From NCBI GenBank assembly GCA_017398245.1, contig JAFQGN010000156.1:1-19454 (forward strand): DNA of 19,454 bases, read 5' to 3'. Under the pieces are notes generated by a model that did no database searches, had not been told where the DNA came from, and saw only the letters and a list, made by a program, of their open reading frames with translations. Source of the DNA: Clostridia bacterium (GTDB taxonomy: Bacteria > Bacillota_A > Clostridia > Christensenellales > Aristaeellaceae). The position numbers and the translations under genes are program-made. Shown in pieces: positions 13,189-19,454 of the stretch (within the stretch, counting starts at the first letter, position 1; each line of letters starts with the position of its first letter).

Positions 13189-14571
13189 ATGCAGCGAAAG
13201 AACTCTTCTCTTGACCTGACCCGCGGAGAGCCGATGAAACTTCTTATCCTCTTCGCTATTCCGATGCTCGTCGGTTCCGTATTTCAGCTGATGTACAATA
13301 TGGTCGATTCGGCGGTGCTTGGTAGATTTGTGAGCAAAAACGCGCTCGCCGCAGTGGGCGCAACGCAGTCTACCATGTCGCTTGTCATTATGGTCGGAAA
13401 CGCAGTGACCAACGGTTTTTCCATACTGATTTCGCACGCATGGGGCGCGAAGGATAAAAAGAGCCTGCACACGATAACCGGGCATGCTTTTTCTATTGCG
13501 CTGATCACCGGCGCGATTGTAGCAGTGTTGGCGATTGCATTTGCAGAGCCGGTGATGCGCATGCTGGGCACGCCGGAGGCAATTTTTCGCGATTCCGTCG
13601 TATATCTGAAGATCACGTGCGGCTTGTATATTTGCCAGCTGTTCTACAATGCATCCGCTGCGATTCTGCGCGCGATTGGCGACAGCCGAACACCCCTCTA
13701 CTTCCTCATACTGTGCTCTGTGATGAATGTTGCGCTGGATCTTCTGTTCGTGCTGGCGTTCGGCATGGGCGTTGAGGGCGTGGCGCTGGCAACGATCGTC
13801 TCTCAGGCCACATCTGCCGTGCTGTGCTCCATCTACATGTGGCGAAAGTACGAAGACCTGCGCTTTACGAAGGCGGATATCATTCCTTCCGGCAAAATGA
13901 TGAAGAAATTCGGTTCCATCACCTTGCCGATGGCTTTCCAGAACATGATGCTCTCCGTAGGCATGATGGCCATCACCTATGTGATCAATTCCTTTGGCGA
14001 GGACATTGTTGCGGCGCACACGGTCGGCGGCAAGGTGGAACAGCTGGTCACGGTGATCATCTCTCAGGTCGCGTTCTCCTTCTCCATCTATTCCGGTCAG
14101 AACTTTGGCGCGAAGAAATACGACCGCATCGGCCTTGGCCTGAAGCGCGCGTTCGTGCTTTTAGGAGTGCTGACGGCGATATCGATGTGCGTATTGTTCC
14201 TGTTTGGCGACAGGCTGGCGCTCATGTTTGTACAGGCGGAGGAAACGAAGACTTTGACTGCGGCGCTGCAGATGATCCGTGTGGATGCATCGTTCATGCC
14301 GATGCTCTGCCTGATCTGGCTGTTCAATTCCACGCTGCGCGGTATGGGCCACATAAAGCCAACGGTCGTTTCGAGCCTGATCGAGCTGTGCGCAAAGATC
14401 GGCCTTTCTTTCCTGCTGTCCCATTTCTTCGGCTATATCGGCATATGGTTCGCCGCGCCGATCGGCTGGGTGATCGGTCTGATCCCGAGCGCCGGATACT
14501 ATTATTTCGGCCACTGGAAGCAGAAAGCGCTTGAGGCGGATGCAAAGGCTGCTGCTGCGCAGGGCGTTTGA
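13189..14571 (+). CDS. MATE-family multidrug efflux transporter
   Basis: 460 residues, normal for the family, with about 12 hydrophobic segments. The ATG at 13189 is placed downstream of the promoter with an AAAGGAAG site; an ORF open further upstream to 13093 includes the promoter and is not used. Diagnostic stretches: LFAIPMLVGSVFQLMYNMVD with VLGRFV near the start, VGNAVTNGFSILISHAWGAKD, and in the second half SGQNFGAKKYDRIG and STLRGMGHIKPTV. MATE proteins export cationic drugs or metabolites by sodium or proton antiport across the cytoplasmic membrane. The substrate is unknown. It is a single-gene unit ending at a strong hairpin. Confidence 0.92.
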   Translation: MQRKNSSLDLTRGEPMKLLILFAIPMLVGSVFQLMYNMVDSAVLGRFVSKNALAAVGATQSTMSLVIMVGNAVTNGFSILISHAWGAKDKKSLHTITGHAFSIALITGAIVAVLAIAFAEPVMRMLGTPEAIFRDSVVYLKITCGLYICQLFYNASAAILRAIGDSRTPLYFLILCSVMNVALDLLFVLAFGMGVEGVALATIVSQATSAVLCSIYMWRKYEDLRFTKADIIPSGKMMKKFGSITLPMAFQNMMLSVGMMAITYVINSFGEDIVAAHTVGGKVEQLVTVIISQVAFSFSIYSGQNFGAKKYDRIGLGLKRAFVLLGVLTAISMCVLFLFGDRLALMFVQAEETKTLTAALQMIRVDASFMPMLCLIWLFNSTLRGMGHIKPTVVSSLIELCAKIGLSFLLSHFFGYIGIWFAAPIGWVIGLIPSAGYYYFGHWKQKALEADAKAAAAQGV

Positions 14572-14591
14572 GCAGTATAACATAAGAACAA

Positions 14592-14637
14592 ACAGGATCC
14601 GTGTGCGATGATGCGCACGGATCCTGTATTCGTTTCT
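14592..14637. terminator. Bidirectional terminator between the MATE and EamA genes
   Basis: ACAGGATCCGTGTGC (14592-14606) pairs with GCGCACGGATCCTGT (14613-14627), a 15-bp stem with one wobble and a 6-nt loop. The plus-strand tail is ATTCGTTTCTT and the minus-strand tail TTGTTCTT. It lies between two convergent genes. Confidence 0.8.
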
Positions 14638-14651
14638 TAGAGAGCATTCCC

Positions 14652-15533
14652 CTATTGCGCTCTTTCTATGCGGGAATAGTACAATACGCCTCCAAGGACG
14701 AGCGCGCCGCCGAGGACCTGCATCAGAACCGGCATTTCCCCAAAGAGGAAGGCCGCCAGAACCGATGCGGCGACGGGTTCGCACAGCTTGGATGCCGAGA
14801 TGAACGAAGGAGAAAAGTACTTCAGGCACCAGCTGAAGATGCTGTGGCCGAGGATCGTCGAAAACACGGCCAGCAAAAGCCCGACGACTACTGCACTTGA
14901 GCCGTAGCCGAGCAGGTTTTGCCCCTGTACAAGGGATATGAGCACCAGAACCGCCGCGCATGCGGAATACACGACATATGTATATGCAGTGGTGGAAAGG
15001 TCGCTGCGCACGGCCTTGCCGATCAGCACATAGACCGCGACGGCAACTGCGGCGAGCAGAGCGAGGAGATCGCCATAGAGATGCATGCCCTGCGCTTTGG
15101 AATCGGCAAGGGTGATAAGCACGCTGCCGAGGAGAGTGATCGCGATCGCGCCGATGGCCTTGGCGGGCAGCCTGCCCTTCATAAACAGCACGTAGCCGAG
15201 AGATACCCAGATGACCTCTGTGCAGACGATGGTCGTGGAACTGACGACAGAGGTATGCTGCAGGGATTCAAACCATGTCCAGAAATGCAGCGCGAGAAAA
15301 ACGCCGCTGAGGATGCTCATGGCGAGATTGCGCTTGCTGATGATTTTGAGTTCCTTTCGTGGTTCTCTCTTGCCCAGAGCCGCGGGCGTCATCAGCAATA
15401 CTGTCCAAAGGAGGCGGAAGGCCGCCGTGACCGCAGAGGGAGCGGTGGAAAATTTGACAAAGATGGACGAAAGCGAAATGCCCAGTACGCCGACAATGAT
15501 CATGATCATCGGGTGTTTTTCCAGAAATTTCAT
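14652..15533 (-). CDS. EamA/DMT-superfamily permease
   Basis: 293 residues with ten predicted membrane segments in two EamA repeats. The first runs from MIMIIVGVLGISLSS to LGSVLITL, the second from DLLALLAAVAVAVYVLIGK to LGGALVLGGVLYYSR. ALHFWTWFESL, the STTIVCTEVIW segment and SKLCEPVAASVLAAFLFGE are the usual conserved stretches. The ATG at 15533 has AAGGAAG 8 nt upstream. Family members are drug/metabolite exporters or nucleotide-sugar-like carriers; the substrate is unknown. Single-gene unit with its own promoter. Confidence 0.9.
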   Translation of the reverse strand: MKFLEKHPMIMIIVGVLGISLSSIFVKFSTAPSAVTAAFRLLWTVLLMTPAALGKREPRKELKIISKRNLAMSILSGVFLALHFWTWFESLQHTSVVSSTTIVCTEVIWVSLGYVLFMKGRLPAKAIGAIAITLLGSVLITLADSKAQGMHLYGDLLALLAAVAVAVYVLIGKAVRSDLSTTAYTYVVYSACAAVLVLISLVQGQNLLGYGSSAVVVGLLLAVFSTILGHSIFSWCLKYFSPSFISASKLCEPVAASVLAAFLFGEMPVLMQVLGGALVLGGVLYYSRIERAQ

Positions 15534-15566
15534 AGCCGATACTTCCTTGATGTTTTTTACAGGAAC

Positions 15567-15595
15567 ACTATACCATAAATCGTGCGTGCGGCCAA
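15567..15595 (-). promoter_or_regulatory. Promoter of the EamA gene
   Basis: Minus strand: -35 TTGGCC (15595-15590), 17-bp spacer, -10 TATAGT (15572-15567) with TGG directly before it (extended -10). The leader is about 25 nt. Confidence 0.55.
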
Positions 15596-15670
15596 GGTTA
15601 TGGTGCGGCGGTTTCAGCTACAAGAGCATTGAAATTGACCTTTACACTTCGGACAATGGCGTTTACAGAA

Positions 15671-15695
15671 AAGAGCCGCTCTGCGAGCGGCTCTT
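15671..15695 (-). terminator. Terminator of the GH3 gene
   Basis: AAGAGCCGCTC (15671-15681) and GAGCGGCTCTT (15685-15695) form a perfect 11-bp stem with loop TGC. On the minus strand the stem ends in TTTTCTG. It lies 28 nt past the GH3 stop codon. Confidence 0.75.
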
Positions 15696-15722
15696 CTGAA
15701 TCAGAATGTAGTGTTAGGAAGG

Positions 15723-17966
15723 TCATTCGTTGAGCATGGCGATGATGCCCTCAAGCTGTTCCTTAGTCATAGCGCCGAAACTCAGGAGCGCGCCGAGGGG
15801 CATTTCAAACATCATGTTTTGCATCATTTCCTTGGTGCCCTCTCCCATGGCGGATATATCGGTATCGCCTACGGGCTTGTGGGCGGCCATCATCTGCTGG
15901 AAGAGAGCTGCGCCCTTGGGCAGGCGCATAATTTCGCCGATGGTGCTGGTCATGGTGATGTGCACGGGCAGCGTGAGGGTGCCCTCCACCTGCACGCAGA
16001 TGCTCTGCGCGGGCGTGCGGCTGCACTCGCCCACTTCAATGATGAATTCGCCGCTTTCCACGAACCAGTCGTTACACTTGGGCTCGTAATAAGCGAAGCT
16101 GCGCTTATCGAGTGCGAAGGCAACTTTCTTCGTTTCGCCAGGGGCGAGTTCCACCTTTTCGAAGCCCTTGAGCTCGCGAACGGGACGGCGCACGGTGCTT
16201 TCTACATCGCGCACATAGAGCTGCACGGCGGTTTTACCTGCTCGGGAGCCGGTGTTGGTCACGCTGCAGGTCACGGTCATGTATTCCGTGTCTTTCATAG
16301 CGGTTTTATCGGCCTGCAGGCCGGAGATGGCGAAACTGGTATAGCTCAGGCCGTAGCCGAACGGGAACTGTACGTCCATTTCCTTTTTATCGTAGTAGCG
16401 GTAGCCGATAAAGACGCCCTCGTTATATTCCACGATGCCGTTTTCGCCCGGGAAATTCAGATAGGACGGGTTATCGGAAAGTTTCTTGGGCCAGCTTTCC
16501 GCAAGGTGGCCGCTGGGGTTCTTTTTGCCGTAGAGCAGGTCCACCGCCGCTGCGCCGATCTGTTCGCCGCCAAGATGCACCAGAAGCAGCGCGGCGACTT
16601 CGTCTACCCACGGCACTTCCATGGAAGAGCCGCCATGCAGCACGACGACCGTGTTCGGGTTCGCCTTTGCGACGGCGCTGATGAGCGCGTTCTGCCCGGC
16701 GGGCATGCGCATATCCTTGCGGTCGGCGCCTTCGGTCTCGAAGGAATCCGGAAGGCCGGCAAAGATGACGGCGACCTGCGCATCCTTTGCGGCCTGGGCG
16801 GCTTCGGCGATCAGGGCCGCGTCGGGTTCGATCTGGCGGGCATGATAGCCCTGCACGAAGCGCACGTTCAGACCTTCGGCCGCTTCCAGCGCGCCGACCG
16901 GATGCGGAACGTTGATAAAGCTCGACCCGGCGCCCTGATAGCGCGGTTTGAGGGCGAAATCGCCGATGAAGACGACGTTCGCCTTCTCATCTAGCGGAAG
17001 CACGCCATTGTTTTTGAGCAGGACTGCGCATTCAGCGGCCAGCTCTCGGCTCAGCGCACGGCACTCGTCGCGGTCGATCGTGGCGTTCTTATCATGCAAC
17101 TGCTCATAGTCGCACACAAATTTCAGGATATTTAGCGCAGCCTTGTCGAGATCCTCCTCGGCAAGCGTCCCCTCCTGCACGGCCTTGATCAGATCTTCGC
17201 CCAGAGAATTCGGATTGCCGGGCATTTCCAGATCGAGACCTGCAGCAGTGCACAAGGGCTTTTCCTTGATCGCGCCCCAGTCGGTAACAACGAAGCCTTC
17301 GAAGCCCCATTTATCGCGCAGGATGTCGGTAAGAAGTGTTTTGTTCTTGGCGCAGAAATCGCCGTTTAGGGCATTATAGGCGCACATGACGCTGCGCGTG
17401 CCGCCCTTTTTAACGGCGGCTTCAAAAGCAGGCAGATAGATCTCGTGCAGAGTGCGCTCATCCACCTTGGATTCGCCGCTCATGCGCCTGGTTTCCTGGT
17501 TATTAGCCGCAAAATGCTTTGCGCAGGCGGCCACGCCCTTGCTCTGCAGACTACTGATGTAGGCTGCGGCCAGTTCGCCCGCGAGGTACGGGTCTTCGGA
17601 AAAGTATTCGAAATTTCTGCCGCACAGCGGGCTGCGCTTCATATTCAGGCCCGGGCCGAGGAGCATGGCGATATCCTCCGCCTGGCATTCCTGACCGAGC
17701 GCCTCGCCAAGGCGCTGAAGAACGTTGCGGTCAAAGGAGGAAGCCAGAGCCGAAGCCGTGGGATAACAGACCGTTTCGATACTTTCACGGAAGCCGAGGT
17801 GGTCCCCCTCGCTGATCTGTTTGCGCAGGCCGTGCGGGCCGTCGCACATCATTGCGCTGGGAACGCCGAGCCTATCGATCGCCTTGGTACGCCAGAAATC
17901 TCTGCCGGAACACAGAGCGGCTTTCTCCTCCAGAGTCATTTGCGCAAGAATCGTTTTCGGATCCAT
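15723..17966 (-). CDS. GH3-family beta-glucosidase-type glycoside hydrolase
   Basis: 747 residues. The ATG at 17966 has AAAGGGG 6 nt upstream. No signal peptide, so intracellular. Domain order: GH3 TIM barrel (about 1-290) with MCDGPHG (40-46), KHFAANNQE (150-158) and the nucleophile Asp229 in VVTDWG; alpha/beta sandwich (about 310-500) with the acid/base glutamate in SFETEGADR (Glu410 or Glu412); fibronectin-III-like domain (about 560-655, ending FIIEVG); and a C-terminal tail of about 90 residues rich in methionine and glutamine, which I recall from other clostridial GH3 enzymes. No PA14 insertion. It would release beta-linked glucose, or possibly xylose or galactose, from imported oligosaccharides. 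Single-gene unit, divergent from the ABC gene. Confidence 0.92.
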   Translation of the reverse strand: MDPKTILAQMTLEEKAALCSGRDFWRTKAIDRLGVPSAMMCDGPHGLRKQISEGDHLGFRESIETVCYPTASALASSFDRNVLQRLGEALGQECQAEDIAMLLGPGLNMKRSPLCGRNFEYFSEDPYLAGELAAAYISSLQSKGVAACAKHFAANNQETRRMSGESKVDERTLHEIYLPAFEAAVKKGGTRSVMCAYNALNGDFCAKNKTLLTDILRDKWGFEGFVVTDWGAIKEKPLCTAAGLDLEMPGNPNSLGEDLIKAVQEGTLAEEDLDKAALNILKFVCDYEQLHDKNATIDRDECRALSRELAAECAVLLKNNGVLPLDEKANVVFIGDFALKPRYQGAGSSFINVPHPVGALEAAEGLNVRFVQGYHARQIEPDAALIAEAAQAAKDAQVAVIFAGLPDSFETEGADRKDMRMPAGQNALISAVAKANPNTVVVLHGGSSMEVPWVDEVAALLLVHLGGEQIGAAAVDLLYGKKNPSGHLAESWPKKLSDNPSYLNFPGENGIVEYNEGVFIGYRYYDKKEMDVQFPFGYGLSYTSFAISGLQADKTAMKDTEYMTVTCSVTNTGSRAGKTAVQLYVRDVESTVRRPVRELKGFEKVELAPGETKKVAFALDKRSFAYYEPKCNDWFVESGEFIIEVGECSRTPAQSICVQVEGTLTLPVHITMTSTIGEIMRLPKGAALFQQMMAAHKPVGDTDISAMGEGTKEMMQNMMFEMPLGALLSFGAMTKEQLEGIIAMLNE

Positions 17967-18040
17967 ACTATGCCCCTTTCTTTTGTCGCGTTGGTAGTTC
18001 TAAATGCGTTTTTGTCCGCGCAGGTCGTGGTCTTAATGCT

Positions 18041-18046
18041 ATTATA
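18041..18046 (-). promoter_or_regulatory. Candidate -10 of the GH3 gene
   Basis: Minus-strand TATAAT preceded by TGG (extended -10), about 75 nt before the GH3 start codon. The -35 region is weak (TGTTGC at 17-bp spacing). Confidence 0.5.
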
Positions 18047-18138
18047 CCAAATTCTTAACCACAGCAACAGTATGGACAGGAAATTTTCGTGGAAGAAATG
18101 TATTGCTGCCATAAGAAGCATTCGCAAAGGTCTTTCCC

Positions 18139-18167
18139 TTGTTTTTTCTAAGCCCATATGCTACGAT
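18139..18167 (+). promoter_or_regulatory. Probable promoter of the ABC exporter gene
   Basis: -35 TTGTTT (18139-18144), 17-bp spacer, -10 TACGAT (18162-18167) with TGC directly before it. Transcription would start near 18174, leaving an 80-nt leader with the hairpin described below. The stretch 18047-18138 shows no other recognisable feature. Confidence 0.5.
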
Positions 18168-18180
18168 GACAAAAACGTGC

Positions 18181-18232
18181 CGTGCCGCTCCTTAAAGGAT
18201 GCGCCGATGCGGCATGCGTTTTTTAGCGCATC
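18181..18232 (+). promoter_or_regulatory. Possible transcription attenuator in the ABC exporter leader
   Basis: CGTGCCGC (18181-18188) pairs with GCGGCATG (18209-18216), one G-T wobble, followed after CG by six T (18219-18224): a terminator-like hairpin between promoter and gene. GATGCGC (18198-18204), inside its loop, is perfectly complementary to GCGCATC (18226-18232) beyond the T-run. The two pairings cross and should compete, the form of a terminator/antiterminator switch. The pairing is seen; the regulation is inferred. Confidence 0.4.
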
Positions 18233-18248
18233 AAAAACAAGGGGATGA
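18207..18248 (+). CDS. Possible 13-residue leader peptide upstream of the ABC exporter
   Basis: ATG 18207 to TGA 18246-18248 encodes MRHAFFSASKTRG. AAAGGA (18194-18199) lies 7 nt before the ATG, a good distance. The ORF crosses the 3' arm of the terminator-like hairpin, its T-run and the competing arm, and stops 7 nt before the ABC start codon. A translating or stalled ribosome would therefore change the folding. It is short and could occur by chance; no family is recognised. Confidence 0.3.
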   Translation: MRHAFFSASKTRG

Positions 18249-18255
18249 AAAACAA

Positions 18256-19454
18256 ATGAAAATGCTGATCCGTTTGGGGAAAGAGGCGATCCGGTACAAA
18301 AAGTTGTATGTGATCGCCATCATCTCCACGCTTTGCCTCACAGGCGTGAACCTAGCCGCGCCGCGCGTGCTCTCTGCGATGACAGGTCTGGTGGAGCGTG
18401 GCATCGATGAAACGATGCTCGCATCTGTCGGTTATCTGACGGCCGCGCTGATTGCGCTGTATCTTCTGCGCGTGCTGTTCCGCTTTCTGAGCAATTATCT
18501 TGCGCATCAGGCGGCGTGGTATCTGGTGGGAGATCTGCGAACGAAATTGTACGACAAAATCGAGCGGCAGGATCTCGGATTTTTCCACGATAAGCAGACC
18601 GGAGATCTGATGAGCCGCGTCATCAACGATACGCGCGATTTTGAACTGCTGTACGCGCATATCATTCCGGAAATGATCACGAACAGCATTACCTTTGCGG
18701 GCGTTCTGGCTGTTCTGCTCACGATCAACTGGAAGCTGGCGCTGGTCACCTGCTTCCCCATCCCGCTGATCCTCGTCTCCGGCGTCGTCTTTGCAAAAAA
18801 GATCAGTCCGTTCTTCCGTATTTCCACCAAGAAGATGGGCGAGCTCAACGGCAAGCTGCAGGATAATTTCTCCGGCGTGCACGAGATCCAGTCCTTCGGG
18901 CAGGAGAGATACGAAACCGAGCGCGTGGACGAAAAGAATTTTGACCATGTGCGCGCGATGCTGCATGCGCTTAAGATCAGCGCCGTGTTCCACCCTTCGG
19001 TCGAGTTTCTCTCTTCTATCGGACAGATCCTCGTGGTAGGCGTGGGCGGTCTGCTTGCGTATAAAGAAGGGCTGAACGTTGAAAGCATCGTGGCGTTCAT
19101 GCTGTATCTGAGCCTGTTCTATGCGCCGATCTCAGGCCTTGCCAATCTTCTGGAAAGCATGCAATCTTCCATGGCAGGCGCGGAACGCGTATTGACGATC
19201 ATGGACACGCCTTCCAAGATCCAGAACCGTCCCGGCGCTAAGGAGCTGGAGAACGTTCAGGGCTCCATCACCTTCGAAGATGTGAAGTTTTCTTACATTC
19301 CGGGAGAACCTGTGCTGGACGGCATCTCTTTTGACTGTAAGCCCGGCATGATGGTCGCCCTCGTCGGCCCGACAGGCGTTGGAAAAACGACATTGACCCA
19401 GCTCATCTCGCGCTTTTACGAGCCACAGTCCGGCCGCATTCTGGTCGACGGCAA
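18256..19454 (+). CDS. ABC-type multidrug/lipid exporter, MsbA-like half-transporter (partial, C-terminus beyond the window)
   Basis: 399 codons are visible from the ATG at 18256; AGGGG lies 11 nt upstream, rather far. The N-terminal part is a type I exporter membrane domain with about six segments, from LYVIAIISTLCLTGVNLA to the pair around VEFLSSIGQILVVGVGGLL and IVAFMLYLSLFYAPISGL. It contains the coupling-helix stretch FFHDKQTGDLMSRVINDT and the GVHEIQSFGQE motif. The nucleotide-binding domain starts near FEDVKFSY; Walker A is GPTGVGKTT (371-379), and the window ends shortly after. The ABC signature, Walker B and H-loop are missing only because of the edge. It acts in the cytoplasmic membrane as a homodimer or heterodimer; a partner half-transporter may follow outside the window. 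Substrate unknown. Confidence 0.92.
   Translation, partial: MKMLIRLGKEAIRYKKLYVIAIISTLCLTGVNLAAPRVLSAMTGLVERGIDETMLASVGYLTAALIALYLLRVLFRFLSNYLAHQAAWYLVGDLRTKLYDKIERQDLGFFHDKQTGDLMSRVINDTRDFELLYAHIIPEMITNSITFAGVLAVLLTINWKLALVTCFPIPLILVSGVVFAKKISPFFRISTKKMGELNGKLQDNFSGVHEIQSFGQERYETERVDEKNFDHVRAMLHALKISAVFHPSVEFLSSIGQILVVGVGGLLAYKEGLNVESIVAFMLYLSLFYAPISGLANLLESMQSSMAGAERVLTIMDTPSKIQNRPGAKELENVQGSITFEDVKFSYIPGEPVLDGISFDCKPGMMVALVGPTGVGKTTLTQLISRFYEPQSGRILVDG

Noticed and set aside
15596..15670. Possible small coding or RNA element between the EamA promoter and the GH3 terminator
   Set aside because: No ribosome binding site, hairpin or recognisable peptide; treated as plain spacer.
15711..16994. 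A 427-codon plus-strand ORF opposite the GH3 gene
   Set aside because: Antisense shadow of the GH3 coding sequence; it starts inside the terminator-to-stop interval without promoter or ribosome binding site.
18166..18192. Short ORF MTKTCRAAP in the ABC leader
   Set aside because: Its ATG overlaps the -10 hexamer, so it would not be in the transcript if the promoter assignment is right; it also lacks a ribosome binding site.
1..19454. CRISPR array, tRNA/rRNA genes, insertion sequence or phage genes
   Set aside because: No regularly spaced repeats, no cloverleaf or rRNA-like sequence, and no transposase, integrase or terminal repeats were seen.

Overview
The window reads as accessory carbohydrate-use DNA from a fermentative, probably gut-dwelling member of the Clostridia (Bacillota). 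The basis is the gene set: a PocR-type AraC regulator, an FGGY kinase with a class II FBP-family aldolase, GH36-, GH2- and GH3-type glycosidases without signal peptides, a MATE pump and an MsbA-like ABC exporter. Strong AGGAGG-type ribosome binding sites and sigma-A promoters, often with an extended -10, fit this. The DNA is GC-rich for a clostridium, so the species is an inference. I see no rRNA, tRNA, CRISPR array, phage genes or insertion sequences.

Layout. (1) 1-754, minus: a Gfo/Idh/MocA-fold protein cut by the left edge. Its motifs resemble the NAD-dependent glycosidases of GH109 more than ordinary sugar dehydrogenases. (2) 965-3727, plus: a GH36-like alpha-galactosidase followed by a PHP-domain hydrolase, closed by a terminator. 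(3) 3871-5506, plus: a GH2 glycosidase with its own promoter, split by one frameshift. (4) 10278-5557, minus: a tight four-gene operon of a DUF4432 aldose-epimerase-like protein, an L-fucose-isomerase-family protein, an FGGY kinase and a class II FBP-type aldolase. It is read away from a divergent PocR-AraC regulator (10443-11300). (5) 11301-11513: what looks like the decayed 3' end of a GH4 glycosidase gene. (6) 11584-15533: stand-alone genes for a metallo-beta-lactamase-fold hydrolase (+), a nitroreductase (-), a MATE pump (+) and an EamA permease (-), with strong hairpins between convergent pairs. (7) 17966-15723, minus: a GH3 beta-glucosidase. (8) 18256 to the right edge, plus: an ABC exporter truncated just after Walker A. 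Its 5' leader holds a terminator-like hairpin, a competing pairing and a possible 13-residue leader peptide.

Working model. The glycosidases all look cytoplasmic, so oligosaccharides must be imported by a transporter outside the window. GH36, GH2, GH3 and perhaps the GH109-like protein would trim them. The isomerase-kinase-aldolase cassette would open one released sugar as a ketose, phosphorylate it and cleave it to DHAP or another triose phosphate plus an aldehyde, under the divergent PocR-AraC protein. The logic is that of the L-fucose pathway (FucI-FucK-FucA), but the aldolase belongs to a different fold family, so the substrate is open. This cassette, the GH109-like protein and the ABC leader are the parts most worth a second look.
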